DNA from: Bacteroidota bacterium | GTDB lineage: Bacteria > Bacteroidota > Bacteroidia > Flavobacteriales_C > GCA-002722245 | Direction of reading: 5' to 3' | Assembly (NCBI GenBank): GCA_026390935.1 | Contig: JAPLEZ010000150.1 | Coordinates: 1-54,478 of the forward strand | DNA: 54,478 nt | Shown: piece by piece, positions 8,871-17,626 of the stretch | How positions within the stretch are numbered: position 1 is the first letter of the stretch | Layout of the letters: every line of letters begins with the position of its first letter | The notes under the pieces: model-generated | Databases searched by the model: none | What the model was told of the DNA's origin: nothing | Seen by the model: the letters and a program-made list of their open reading frames with translations, nothing else | Position numbers and translations under genes: made by a program

Positions 8871-8944
8871 CTCTCCCTCTTGGACTTGAACCAAGGACCC
8901 TCTGATTAACAGTCAGATGCTCTAACCAGCTGAGCTAAGGAAGA
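8871..8944 (-). tRNA. tRNA-Asn (anticodon GTT)
   Basis: A 74-nucleotide cloverleaf on the minus strand. The acceptor stem TCTTCCT pairs with AGGGAGA (one T-G pair), the D arm is GCTCAGCTGGTTAGAGC, the anticodon stem-loop is TCTGA-CTGTTAA-TCAGA with anticodon GTT, and the T arm is CTTGG-TTCAAGT-CCAAG. The discriminator is G, and CCA is not encoded, as is usual in many Bacteroidota. A strong hairpin terminator follows. Confidence 0.96.
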
Positions 8945-8998
8945 ATTTAATTCCCAAAAAGGGAGTGCAATTATAGCGCAAAGTTTGGAATTATGCAA

Positions 8999-9006
8999 TA
9001 TATTTG
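8999..9006 (+). promoter_or_regulatory. Candidate -7 box for the PfkB kinase gene
   Basis: TATATTTG is a perfect match to TANNTTTG, 26 bases before the ATG at 9033. No clear -33 TTG is found 19-21 bases upstream. Confidence 0.35.
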
Positions 9007-9032
9007 ACGCTCACATAAAAAAAAGTTAATTC

Positions 9033-9962
9033 ATGAGCTTAGTAATCGTTGGAACAGTTGCATTTGATGCTATTGAAACACCATTTGGAAAAACAGATAA
9101 AATTGTTGGCGGATCGGCCACTTACGTAGGGCTATCGGCGTCCAAACTCGGACAAAAACCAAAATTAATTGCAGTAGTTGGAGATGATTTTCCACAATCG
9201 GCAATTGACATGCTGAAAAAAAATAATTTTAATTTGGAGGGTCTCGAAATCAAAAAAGGTGAGAAAACTTTCTTCTGGTCGGGAAAATATCACTTCGATA
9301 TGAACTCCAGAGATACTTTGGTGACCGAATTGAATGTTTTGGCAGGATTTGACCCTGAAATGCCTGAATCTTATCAGGATTGTGAATACTTGATGTTAGG
9401 AAATCTGGCTCCTGTTATTCAACAAAAAGTAATTAAGAGTTTAAAAAGACGTCCGAAATTAATAGTGATGGATACCATGAATTTCTGGATGGACATTGCT
9501 ATGGACGAATTAAAGAAAACCATTGCACTAGTTGATGTAGTAACGGTTAACGACGAAGAAGCTCGTCAGTTGACAGGTGAATATTCTTTAGTTAACGCCG
9601 CTCAAAAAATATTAACAATGGGACCAAAATTCCTTATCATTAAAAAAGGAGAACACGGCGCATTGTTATTTGATAAAGACAAAATGTTCTTTGCTCCGGC
9701 ACTTCCATTGGCAGATGTAGTTGATCCTACAGGTGCTGGCGATACGTTCGCAGGTGGTTTTATCGGATATATTGCAAAAACTGGAGATATTTCCTTCGAC
9801 AATTTCAAAAGAGCTGTCATTCAGGGATCGGCATTGGCTTCTTTCTGTGTTCAGGATTTTGGAACAAAAAGAATGGAGACTTTGACTTCATCTGAAGTGC
9901 GTGATAGAGTTGACCAATTTGTTGGCTTGACTCGTTTTGAGCTGGAAGCAGTGGAATATTAA
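9033..9962 (+). CDS. PfkB-family carbohydrate/nucleoside kinase
   Basis: A 309-residue ribokinase-fold enzyme. The N-terminal substrate region contains GGSATYVGLSASKLG, and the C-terminal ATP/anion-hole motif DPTGAGDTFAGGF places the catalytic base at Asp237. TVNDEEARQL is a second family motif. It phosphorylates a sugar or nucleoside with ATP in the cytosol; the substrate cannot be read from sequence. The next gene begins 17 bases downstream and both probably share the terminator near 10510. Confidence 0.88.
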   Translation: MSLVIVGTVAFDAIETPFGKTDKIVGGSATYVGLSASKLGQKPKLIAVVGDDFPQSAIDMLKKNNFNLEGLEIKKGEKTFFWSGKYHFDMNSRDTLVTELNVLAGFDPEMPESYQDCEYLMLGNLAPVIQQKVIKSLKRRPKLIVMDTMNFWMDIAMDELKKTIALVDVVTVNDEEARQLTGEYSLVNAAQKILTMGPKFLIIKKGEHGALLFDKDKMFFAPALPLADVVDPTGAGDTFAGGFIGYIAKTGDISFDNFKRAVIQGSALASFCVQDFGTKRMETLTSSEVRDRVDQFVGLTRFELEAVEY

Positions 9963-9979
9963 TATTTAAAAGAACCAAG

Positions 9980-10492
9980 ATGCTTCGATCAATTTTTGTA
10001 TTCACTTTATTATTGTTCAGTTTCCAATTGGTATCTGCTCAGGATTTTGAAGTTCCAAAGGGTTATAAGTTCAAGAAGAAAGAGGATTATATCCGCTACG
10101 AAAAGGAAATCATCAGCTGTATCAACTGGCTGGAGACTACTCCTTTTGATTTGGATGACAAGAAGAGAAAGAAAGCATCTCAATTTTTATTGGATTGGTT
10201 GAACGACAATCCGAAAATTAAAAAGTTTGAGCCTAGTGCGGAGATGCAGGTTTTTAACAATAAAAATCCGGAGTTGCTCATTATTTTTATGGGAGGATGG
10301 GCCAAATTTTGTTTGGAGCACCCAGAACAGGCCGATGATAAACTACAAACCAATATGGCGGGAATGATCAGTGTGATTAAGGTATATAAGTTAAGCAAAG
10401 GCAACGGATTGAAAAAGGACAAGGATGTGGAGACTTTGGTGAAAATGTGGGAAAAGGGAGATCTGGAAGATTGGGTGAAAAAAAATAAATAG
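9980..10492 (+). CDS. Small exported protein of unknown function
   Basis: A 170-residue protein with a clear signal peptide (MLRSIFVFTLLLFSFQLVSA, cleavage before QDFEV). The mature part is charged and helical, without cysteines suited to lipidation. GGWAKFCLEHPEQAD and a C-terminal WEKGDLEDWVKKNK are the most distinctive stretches. I do not recognise the family. It follows the PfkB kinase by 17 bases and precedes a terminator, so it ends that operon. Confidence 0.75.
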   Translation: MLRSIFVFTLLLFSFQLVSAQDFEVPKGYKFKKKEDYIRYEKEIISCINWLETTPFDLDDKKRKKASQFLLDWLNDNPKIKKFEPSAEMQVFNNKNPELLIIFMGGWAKFCLEHPEQADDKLQTNMAGMISVIKVYKLSKGNGLKKDKDVETLVKMWEKGDLEDWVKKNK

Positions 10493-10508
10493 TATCGCTA
10501 ATGATTTT

Positions 10509-10537
10509 AAAAACCGGAAAGTGCTTCCGGTTTTTTT
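10509..10537 (+). terminator. Rho-independent terminator
   Basis: AAAACCGGAA / TTCCGGTTTT with a short loop, followed by a run of seven T residues. It lies 17 bases after the stop of the small exported protein gene and 27 bases before the dipeptide epimerase start, closing the PfkB operon. Confidence 0.8.
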
Positions 10538-10563
10538 GTTTTCTCAATTACATTAATTGAATT

Positions 10564-11547
10564 ATGATCCAAATTAGCCTGACAGAACAAAAACTCGAAC
10601 TTCGCTTTACCTGGAAAATTGCGAGGGGAGCAGCCGATTTTAAAAGAAATTTTTTCGTGAAAATTTCCGATGGCCAGTTCGATGCTATTGGGGAAACTGC
10701 GCCAAATGTGAGGTATGGTGAAAGCGCTGAAATGATTGTGGAGCAGTTTGAGTCTTTACAGCGCAATGGCCTGCAAGAAATTACCAATCATAATGAACTC
10801 ATGGTTTTGTTCAACAAAGTAGCAACGTGCAATTCCTTGCGCTTTGGTATAGAATCGGCGTTCATCAATTATTGGTGCAAGCGAGATGGGATTTCCGTAG
10901 AAAAATATTTAGGTATAGCGCCAGCAAAGGAAATTTATACCGCTTTCACTATGCCCATAATGCATATTGGAGAAATGTGTAGTTTTTATGAAGAGCACGA
11001 GTTGCAACGCTTTAAGTATTTAAAGTTGAAAATTAATGCTGAAAATGGCCAGGAGGCGCTCAAAGAAATTTCACAGGTTGCCCATCAACAAATTATGATC
11101 GATGGCAATGAGGCTTTTACCAATGCGGATGAGGTTTTAAAATACATCGAGTTTCTTAAAAATTATCCGATACTTTTTTTAGAACAACCCATGCCTTCCA
11201 AAAATGTAGAGGATTACAAGTACCTTAAACCAAAAAGCAAAATGCTCATCATGGGCGATGAATCTATCACAGATGCTCCTGATATGGATGCGATAGCGCA
11301 GCAATTTCATGGAGTGAACATGAAATTGCAAAAGGCAGGTGGCTATGTGAATGGTTTGCGCATTTTAAACGAAGCCCGAAAAAGAAATTTAAAAACCATG
11401 ATTGGTTGTATGGTGGAAACTTCTGTGGGCATTGGTTCAGCTATGAAATTGTGTGCAGGAGTAGATTTCATTGATTTGGATGGTTTTATGATTTTGAAAG
11501 AAGATCCTTTCCAACTGATTCAGGAAAAAAATGGCGAACTAAAATAA
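10564..11547 (+). CDS. Dipeptide epimerase (L-Ala-D/L-Glu epimerase type), enolase superfamily
   Basis: A 327-residue muconate-lactonizing-subgroup enzyme. The KxK base motif is at Lys154/Lys156 (YLKLKINAE). Metal ligands are Asp180 (MIDGNEAF), Glu207 (LFLEQPM) and Asp232 (GDESI), and the second base lies in KLQKAGG (around Lys257). These are the marks of dipeptide epimerases, which invert the second residue of Ala-Glu and related dipeptides, often during murein peptide recycling. Its own transcript starts just after the terminator at 10537. No other recycling gene adjoins it. Specificity for Ala-Glu is inferred from the family. Confidence 0.87.
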   Translation: MIQISLTEQKLELRFTWKIARGAADFKRNFFVKISDGQFDAIGETAPNVRYGESAEMIVEQFESLQRNGLQEITNHNELMVLFNKVATCNSLRFGIESAFINYWCKRDGISVEKYLGIAPAKEIYTAFTMPIMHIGEMCSFYEEHELQRFKYLKLKINAENGQEALKEISQVAHQQIMIDGNEAFTNADEVLKYIEFLKNYPILFLEQPMPSKNVEDYKYLKPKSKMLIMGDESITDAPDMDAIAQQFHGVNMKLQKAGGYVNGLRILNEARKRNLKTMIGCMVETSVGIGSAMKLCAGVDFIDLDGFMILKEDPFQLIQEKNGELK

Positions 11548-11736
11548 TTTCTTACCTCCAGTAACTTTTCCTGATTTATTAGATCTTACTTTTAAACCGA
11601 CAGGAAAATTTGATTATTTTTTCTTCTTTCAAGAATTGATAATGTTATAAATCTATCGGTTTTTGGCGTACAAAAATCGTTTTTCATTTGTACCTTTTCA
11701 ATTCCTTTTGAAAGGATCAAAATATTAAGCGAGACT

Positions 11737-12225
11737 TTGAATAACGAACGATATAACCAATTGGTAAAGGAGCATACAGGGGCACTGTATAAGTTTCTAT
11801 ATAAGTCAGTTCGTGACAAGGACGCGGTGAATGATATGTTGCAGGATACTTTTTTGAAGTTGTGGGAACACAAAGAAAATATTCAGGCTGGAAAAGAGAA
11901 ATCGTGGCTTTTCACTACCGGATATCACTTTATGCTCAAGTATATTGAAAAGGAGAAAAAACATTTTCATTCTGATGAACCCATTCATGTTCCGGTAAAA
12001 CCGAACAATGAATTTGAAACAAAGGAACTGATAGATTTGCTTTTGATGAAATTACCGCCGTTGCAAAAGTCGATATTGCTTTTGCGCGACATGGAAGGTT
12101 ATGATTACAAGGAGATTGGTGAAATACTTAGTTTAAACGAGTCGCAGGTAAAGGTGTACATTTTTCGAGCACGTCAAAAAGTGCGCGATGAATTGAAGGC
12201 ATTGAACATTGATTTGAATTTATGA
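11737..12225 (+). CDS. ECF-type RNA polymerase sigma factor
   Basis: A 162-residue sigma-70 family protein containing region 2 (LQDTFLKLWEHKENI) and region 4 (LPPLQKSILLLRDMEGYDYK, then EIGEILSLNESQVKVYIFRA), without regions 1 or 3, so of the ECF class. The best start is TTG at 11737; no ATG is found nearby in frame, and the reading frame stays open upstream without good sequence. It overlaps the next gene, a one-pass anti-sigma candidate, by 4 bases. It probably directs transcription of this envelope cluster and other targets once released. Confidence 0.88.
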   Translation: MNNERYNQLVKEHTGALYKFLYKSVRDKDAVNDMLQDTFLKLWEHKENIQAGKEKSWLFTTGYHFMLKYIEKEKKHFHSDEPIHVPVKPNNEFETKELIDLLLMKLPPLQKSILLLRDMEGYDYKEIGEILSLNESQVKVYIFRARQKVRDELKALNIDLNL

Positions 12226-12887
12226 TGAAGGAACTCAACCATATAAATTTTGACGAGTGGCTTTTGGCTTACTTCGAAGGCACATTAAGTGCTGAGGAAA
12301 AGCAGCAATTGATGACTTTTGTCAATGAAAATCCTTCCCTAAAAGAAGGCTTTGATTTAATGGAAGTTCCTCTTGTGTCGGCCACCAATATTGAAGTGCC
12401 TAGTGGGTTGGAAAAACAATTCATTAGGAAGAAATGGTATGCTAAACCTTCCTCTAAATTGTTGATGATTACAGCTGGTGCAGCGATAGTTGCTGCCGGA
12501 ATTTTACTGCTCAAAAACCAAAACAGTGAAGAATTAGTTCCTGCAACGCAATTGAACAATTCTCAATTACAGGAAACCTTGCAGGATAGTTCGTCCATAT
12601 TGATCATCAATAAGAACGAAGCTACACAAAATGAAAATACCAATAGAAATCAAGCGCAGCACCAGCTCAAAAAGCAACAAGTACCAAATGTGATTGAAGA
12701 AAGTAGCACCACAAAATTAGCACCAGAAGCCTTGGTTCCTCAACAGAATATTCCTGAAATTAAAACGGAAGACCTTAAACCACAGGAGGTACTTTCTCCG
12801 GTTGAAACAAAGAAGGTGGATAAACCAAGTACAACAAAACCCATAAAGAAAGATCAGCAGGACATACTTGATCCTCAGTTACAGTAG
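12222..12887 (+). CDS. Putative transmembrane anti-sigma factor
   Basis: A 221-residue protein with an N-terminal cytosolic segment (~1-75) including FDEWLLAYFEGTLSAEEKQQL, which resembles the short helical start of Bacteroidota anti-sigma factors. One membrane helix lies at ~80-97, followed by a long polar Q/N/K/P-rich periplasmic tail (~98-221). Its ATG overlaps the sigma factor stop by 4 bases, the classical coupling of sigma and anti-sigma genes. Binding to the upstream sigma factor is inferred. The tail has no recognised domain and may sense envelope stress or a partner. Confidence 0.75.
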   Translation: MMKELNHINFDEWLLAYFEGTLSAEEKQQLMTFVNENPSLKEGFDLMEVPLVSATNIEVPSGLEKQFIRKKWYAKPSSKLLMITAGAAIVAAGILLLKNQNSEELVPATQLNNSQLQETLQDSSSILIINKNEATQNENTNRNQAQHQLKKQQVPNVIEESSTTKLAPEALVPQQNIPEIKTEDLKPQEVLSPVETKKVDKPSTTKPIKKDQQDILDPQLQ

Positions 12888-12891
12888 GTTT

Positions 12892-13803
12892 ATGAATAGA
12901 TATTTGGTGTTTGTATTACTTCTTTTGTCGCTGACTGTTCAAGCCCAGTTTTATACTCCCTTCGCTCAAGGTCAGTCACTGCCGCTATACCAAAACCCTT
13001 CTTTTGCAGGCACTGTGGTTTATCCCCGATTTACGTTGGGCACCGTGATGGATGGTTTTAAGAGACCATCAATACTTAATATTTCAAGAACTTATTTTTC
13101 CTATGATCAATATGTTCCTGATATTAGAAGCGGTGTAGGGATCATGTGTACATCCAATCCCGTGCTTAGCTCTCCGGTTGAAGTAAAGCGCTTTCAAAGT
13201 GAATTATTTTTTTCGCCAAAAATAAAGCTCAAAAATAAAATGACCCTTTCAACGGGTGTGTCGGCAGGGCTTTCGTCGAATGTGCTTTATGCATCAGATC
13301 TTTATTCAAACGATCCTCAAAATCCTTTACGATTCTCTTATTCGTTGGGAGCAATTGTGCATTCCCCAACTTTTTATGTTGGCTATTCCTTTCGGCAGTA
13401 TCCTGGTGCCAAATTGCTTTCCTCGTCTGATTCTTCGCATTTTTCAATTGAGCAAAACAGCAAATTTGTTTCTACAGTGCAAACAGCTTATGTTTTTAGA
13501 AAGAAAAAAAGTGATAGGATTACTTTCTCTCCTGCGCTGTTATTGCAATTCTACAGATTGGACAACGGATTTTTAGAAACCCGTTATCAAGTAAATTTTT
13601 CTCTGAAAAGAAATTTCTTTTTTTGGGGAGCTGGCTTCAGCACAAACTCAATTTTCATGACCATTGGTTTTCAAGGAGAAAGAGTGCGCCTCGTATATTC
13701 AGCCTCGCAAATCACTGAACCAAGCACTCCTTATTCAAGTAGTAAGGTCCTTTTCGCTCAGGAAATGGTTTTGTCGTATACCTTTATCCACAAAGACAAA
13801 TGA
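12892..13803 (+). CDS. PorP/SprF-family type IX secretion-associated outer membrane protein
   Basis: A 303-residue beta-barrel-like protein with a signal peptide ending VQAQ and then a mature start FYTPFAQGQSLPLYQNPSFAG; the NPSFAG-type motif is a mark of the PorP/SprF family. Alternating beta strands run to the end. Members sit in the outer membrane and deliver or anchor T9SS cargo, in particular type B C-terminal-domain proteins such as SprB. The start at 12892 fits the signal peptide better than an upstream ATG at 12868. It follows the anti-sigma gene by 4 bases and its stop overlaps the next gene's ATG. The cargo is not adjacent; three type B proteins are elsewhere in the window. Confidence 0.82.
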   Translation: MNRYLVFVLLLLSLTVQAQFYTPFAQGQSLPLYQNPSFAGTVVYPRFTLGTVMDGFKRPSILNISRTYFSYDQYVPDIRSGVGIMCTSNPVLSSPVEVKRFQSELFFSPKIKLKNKMTLSTGVSAGLSSNVLYASDLYSNDPQNPLRFSYSLGAIVHSPTFYVGYSFRQYPGAKLLSSSDSSHFSIEQNSKFVSTVQTAYVFRKKKSDRITFSPALLLQFYRLDNGFLETRYQVNFSLKRNFFFWGAGFSTNSIFMTIGFQGERVRLVYSASQITEPSTPYSSSKVLFAQEMVLSYTFIHKDK

Positions 13804-14375
13804 GTAAAGGCAAGCAGCACATATTTGGTTTTTTTCTCCTTGCCTGTATGCTTTTCATGAGTGCCTGTGGCCCTTTTCATATTTCAAGAAAAAGGTATAG
13901 TGATGGATTTTATGTGGATTATTAAAAAAGTGAAAAAAAAAAAAAAAACAGTAAAATTGAAAAAAAGGAGAAAGCTGTAGTAAGCGAAGATTCAACTAAA
14001 TCGGATCAATTTGAAGCTGACAGCACCGTTGATACAGTTGTTGTTAATGTAAAGGATAGCAGCGTTATTCAAATTTTTGCGCTTAGAGATTCCAGCAAAG
14101 TAGATTCGATTAGTACTTCGGACTCCCTTGACAAAAGCAATGAGCAAATGGTGGTCGTTAAGGGTGAAGATTATTTTCAGTTGCTGGATGATGATGTGTC
14201 GTTGGAAATGGAAAATTTTATTCTGTTTATTTTGTGTATTGTAGCGCCTCCCGTTGCAGTATATATTAAGTTCGGTGGCAAAGGAAAAAAAATTCGAACA
14301 GTTATTTTTCTGACTATATTGGGTTGGATACCCGGAGTGTTTTATGCCTTCTTTCAGATTTCGGGAGACGATTGA
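13800..14375 (+). pseudogene. Lipoprotein with C-terminal YqaE/Pmp3-like domain, interrupted by one in-frame TAA
   Basis: One frame runs from the ATG at 13800 (overlapping the PorP-like stop as ATGA) to the TGA/TAA-type end at 14375, 191 codons, broken only by TAA at codon 42 (13923-13925). The first part is a lipoprotein signal peptide with lipobox SAC and the basic segment HISRKRYSDGFYVDY. The rest is a Lys/Asp/Ser-rich linker, then two hydrophobic helices: FILFILCIVAPPVAVYIKF and TVIFLTILGWIPGVFYAFF, the pattern of the YqaE/Pmp3 (UPF0057) membrane family. A 16-A run (13933-13948) follows the stop. Either it is a recent nonsense mutation, two compensating sequence errors, or the stop is bypassed. 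An in-frame ATG at 14148 could make a separate 75-residue Pmp3 protein. Confidence 0.75.
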
Positions 14376-14410
14376 TTTAATTTTTATCCATCTGTAACTA
14401 AATCAAAAAT

Positions 14411-14422
14411 GTAAGATCTTAC
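14411..14422. promoter_or_regulatory. 12-base palindrome before the TonB receptor gene
   Basis: GTAAGATCTTAC is a perfect palindrome that ends 4 bases before the ATG at 14427, where a regulator or RNA structure could affect initiation. No other copy was noticed in the window. Confidence 0.25.
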
Positions 14423-14426
14423 TTGC

Positions 14427-16694
14427 ATGAGAATCTTATTAGTCAATTTCTTTTTACTGTCGACGCTCTGTTTGTATAGTCAAAACTTTACTGTGTCGGG
14501 AACCATTACTGATGAGCAAAGTGGTGAGGTGTTGCCCTATGTATCCGTATTTATTCCCGAAACTCAATTTGGCACCACAAGTAATACTTATGGCTATTTT
14601 TCACTTTCTCTGCCTCTTGATACTTACAAGCTCAACATCAATTGCATGGGCTATGTTCCACTAGTTTTAAATGTGAATTCTGGTACTCCCGCCAACCTAA
14701 AAATATTTTTGAAAAAGGAAATACAAAAAACTGAGGTAATCAGAATTGCAAGAAAGAAATCGCAGTTGGAAGAAATTCACAACTCAACACAAATGAGCAC
14801 CATAAAAATTCCTGTAAAGGACATTAAAAATATTCCTACAATAGGTGGCGAATCTGATTTGATAAAGGTGGTTCAGCTGTTACCAGGAGTGCAAAGGGGA
14901 GGAGAAGGTCAAACCGGAATGTTTGTGCGTGGTGGAGACGCCGATCAGAATTTGGTGATTTTGGATGAAGCGGTAGTATACAATATTGGTCACCTTTTTG
15001 GATTTTTCTCTGTTTTTAATTCCGATGCTATCAAAGAATTAACCTTGATCAAAGGTGCTTTTCCTGGAAATTATGGTGGCAGATTATCATCGGTTCTCGA
15101 CATTAAAATGAACGATGGAAACATGACCAAATTTTCGGGTGCAGGAGGTGTTGGTTTGCTGTCATCTCGACTCACCTTGGCCGGACCAATTGTGAAAAAT
15201 AAAGTGTCTTTCATGCTTTCCGGAAGAAGAACATATATTGATCAGGTGTTTAAAGCAGTAAAGCTTCCTTTGCCCTACTATTTTTATGATTTAAATGGAA
15301 AGCTCAATTTTGTGCTTGGTCAAAAAGATCGTTTGTATTTAAGTTCCTACCTTGGCAACGATATCCTTGCGGTGTCGGATAAATCTGATAATAGTTTTGG
15401 TTTCGGATTTAAATTGGGAAACATTACTAATACCTTACGGTGGAACCATGTTTTTGGAAACAGATTGTTTGCAAATACCTCTTTAATTAATACTCTTTTT
15501 GATTACGACATCACCGGAAAATTTGAACAAAATTCCTTGTTCATTTCTTCTAAAGTAAACGACTACGGATTAAAAACAGATTTCAATTATTATCATTCTA
15601 ATGCTTTTGAATATAAGTTCGGGGCACAAATCATTGAACATGTTTTTCGTCCCAATATTATAAGTACGAGTGGAGAAATTTCGGATGTTTTAAAAAGCAA
15701 AACGCCCAACGATTTACACGCTCTGGAATATGCAATGTATGGCAATATGGACTGGTCGTTGATGCAAAAAAAATTGCAAATCACTTCCGCGTTAAGGATA
15801 TCGGGTTGTATGGTAAAAAATAAGACTTACATCGCTCCCGAACCTCGTTTCTCAATGAAATATTCCATTACAAAAAACGATATTGTAAAAGCTAGTTATG
15901 CACGCATGAATCAGTACATGCATTTGGTTTCCAGCTCTACTGTTGCTTTACCTACCGATTTGTGGTATCCTGTTACTGCAGGAATGAAGCCGCAATCTTC
16001 CGATCAAGTGGCAGTGGGTTATTCTCGCATGTTGCCGAAAATAGGTACCAATATTTCGGTGGAAGGATATTACAAATGGATGGACAACCTTGTGGAATAT
16101 AAGGAAGGAGCCAACTTGGTGCTCAACGATCACTTTGAAAAGGAATTGTTGCAGGGAAAGGGAAATGCTTATGGCGTTGAATTTTTAGTAAAGCGAGATG
16201 AAGGTAGAATAAGCGGGTGGGTCGGTTATACCTTGTCGTGGGCCAATCGTTATTTTCCTGAGTTGAACAATGGAACTCCTTATCCAGCAAGGTACGACAG
16301 ACGGCATAATTTAAATATTGTGGCCAATGTAAAACTCACCGAGAGATGGATTTTTTCGGCCGTGTTTGTGTATTCCTCTGGCGCAAGATTTACACCGCAG
16401 ATTGGTGCTTACACCGTTCCAAACGCTTCATTTACTGGAGTTGAAATAATTCCTGTGTTCACCAGTAAGAATGCAATTTCCATGGCAGCTACCAATCGTC
16501 TCGATATTAATTTTGTGCGCAAATGTAAACCAGTAAAAGGCTGGAAAGGGGAATGGCATTTTGGTGCTTACAACGTTTACAACAGCAACACACCTTACAG
16601 AATTTATTTGCAAATGGATGAAGCTGGAAGAAGATATATGCAAAAAGGTTTGTTCGGATTCATTCCTTCAGTGGCCTATAATTTTGAATTTTAG
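14427..16694 (+). CDS. TonB-dependent outer membrane receptor with carboxypeptidase-regulatory-like N-terminal domain
   Basis: A 755-residue protein. The signal peptide (MRILLVNFFLLSTLCLYSQ) is followed by a CarboxypepD_reg-like domain at ~20-95 (FTVSGTITDEQSGEVLPYVS). The plug domain at ~115-225 includes LPGVQRGGEGQTGMFVRGGD and GNYGGRLSSVLDI, and a beta-barrel runs to the terminal aromatic residue (YNFEF). It imports a ligand across the outer membrane using TonB energy. The partner lipoprotein of the DUF4249 family starts 4 bases downstream, a recurring Bacteroidota pair. It lies in line with the sigma/anti-sigma genes and may be under their control. The ligand is unknown. Confidence 0.92.
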   Translation: MRILLVNFFLLSTLCLYSQNFTVSGTITDEQSGEVLPYVSVFIPETQFGTTSNTYGYFSLSLPLDTYKLNINCMGYVPLVLNVNSGTPANLKIFLKKEIQKTEVIRIARKKSQLEEIHNSTQMSTIKIPVKDIKNIPTIGGESDLIKVVQLLPGVQRGGEGQTGMFVRGGDADQNLVILDEAVVYNIGHLFGFFSVFNSDAIKELTLIKGAFPGNYGGRLSSVLDIKMNDGNMTKFSGAGGVGLLSSRLTLAGPIVKNKVSFMLSGRRTYIDQVFKAVKLPLPYYFYDLNGKLNFVLGQKDRLYLSSYLGNDILAVSDKSDNSFGFGFKLGNITNTLRWNHVFGNRLFANTSLINTLFDYDITGKFEQNSLFISSKVNDYGLKTDFNYYHSNAFEYKFGAQIIEHVFRPNIISTSGEISDVLKSKTPNDLHALEYAMYGNMDWSLMQKKLQITSALRISGCMVKNKTYIAPEPRFSMKYSITKNDIVKASYARMNQYMHLVSSSTVALPTDLWYPVTAGMKPQSSDQVAVGYSRMLPKIGTNISVEGYYKWMDNLVEYKEGANLVLNDHFEKELLQGKGNAYGVEFLVKRDEGRISGWVGYTLSWANRYFPELNNGTPYPARYDRRHNLNIVANVKLTERWIFSAVFVYSSGARFTPQIGAYTVPNASFTGVEIIPVFTSKNAISMAATNRLDINFVRKCKPVKGWKGEWHFGAYNVYNSNTPYRIYLQMDEAGRRYMQKGLFGFIPSVAYNFEF

Positions 16695-16698
16695 ATAT

Positions 16699-17574
16699 AT
16701 GAAAAAACTTGCCTTTTTTATTTTTTCCTTAGCGCTATTGCAAGGTTGTTTGCCTAAGGATAAACAAATTGTGATTCCTGCGCACGAGCCGAAATTAGTG
16801 GTATTCAGTCAGGTAATTCCCAATTCAGTAATGATAGTTGCCTTGGCCAAAAGCTTTTCAATTTTAGATTCGGGCTATACTAATGATGATAGTGGTAGTG
16901 CTAATGCAGATAGTGCTTTACTCACTAATTTGTTGGTAACTGATGCCACAGTTGTCATTTCTTATCAGGGAAAAACCGACACATTGGTGAATATGGGCAA
17001 AGGAGTATATGTAAGTCTTACTATCCCCCAGATTGTGGATGAAACCTATGAAATCTCTGTACTGGATCATAAATCAAAACTGCAAATTTCTGCCTCGGAA
17101 AGAATGTTGTCGCTGGTAGAATTGAAAACAACTTCACTGAGTCAGGACAAGAACGGAAAATTTAAATTGAATTACAGCTTTGATGATCCGGCCGGAAGCA
17201 ACTGGTATATGATCAATGTTTATCAAGTGGATTCTACCAAGATGGATAGCACTCAATTGCAGGTGCAAAACCTTTTTGGTAGTGGCGAAAACCAACTTGC
17301 TCAGACTTTATTTTTTTCCGACCAAGGATTTTCTGATAGTAACGCTGCAGGGTCGTTGGAGGTGAACATTGATACCACTATTACAAAGGATTTCATCATC
17401 GCGTTGTCGAATATCAGTCCGCAATATTATAGTTATCTCGACAAGCGCAAAAAGAGTCAGAATCTCTTCACTGAAATTTTTAAAGAAGCCATTAATTATC
17501 CAACCAACGTGAAAGGTGGTTATGGTTTTTTTCTCACACATCACCCCTCTATAAAATACATTCATTTGCCCTAA
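16699..17574 (+). CDS. DUF4249-family lipoprotein, partner of the TonB receptor
   Basis: A 291-residue lipoprotein. The start at 16699 gives MKKLAFFIFSLALLQGCLPK with lipobox LQGC; an upstream in-frame ATG at 16561 lies inside the receptor gene and is rejected. The segment EPKLVVFSQVIPNSVMIVAL and the later YEISVLDHKSKLQISASE are typical of DUF4249 proteins, which are regularly encoded after TonB receptors in this phylum and are thought to work with them at the outer membrane. It follows the receptor by 4 bases. Confidence 0.82.
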   Translation: MKKLAFFIFSLALLQGCLPKDKQIVIPAHEPKLVVFSQVIPNSVMIVALAKSFSILDSGYTNDDSGSANADSALLTNLLVTDATVVISYQGKTDTLVNMGKGVYVSLTIPQIVDETYEISVLDHKSKLQISASERMLSLVELKTTSLSQDKNGKFKLNYSFDDPAGSNWYMINVYQVDSTKMDSTQLQVQNLFGSGENQLAQTLFFSDQGFSDSNAAGSLEVNIDTTITKDFIIALSNISPQYYSYLDKRKKSQNLFTEIFKEAINYPTNVKGGYGFFLTHHPSIKYIHLP

Positions 17575-17626
17575 TTATCGGAGTATCGTGAAAATGTAGT
17601 AATTTTCTTTTTTGAAATTTTTCCAC

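Noticed and set aside
16561-16698. Upstream ATG start for the DUF4249 gene
   Set aside because: The extra 46 residues overlap the TonB receptor's conserved end and would bury the lipoprotein signal peptide.
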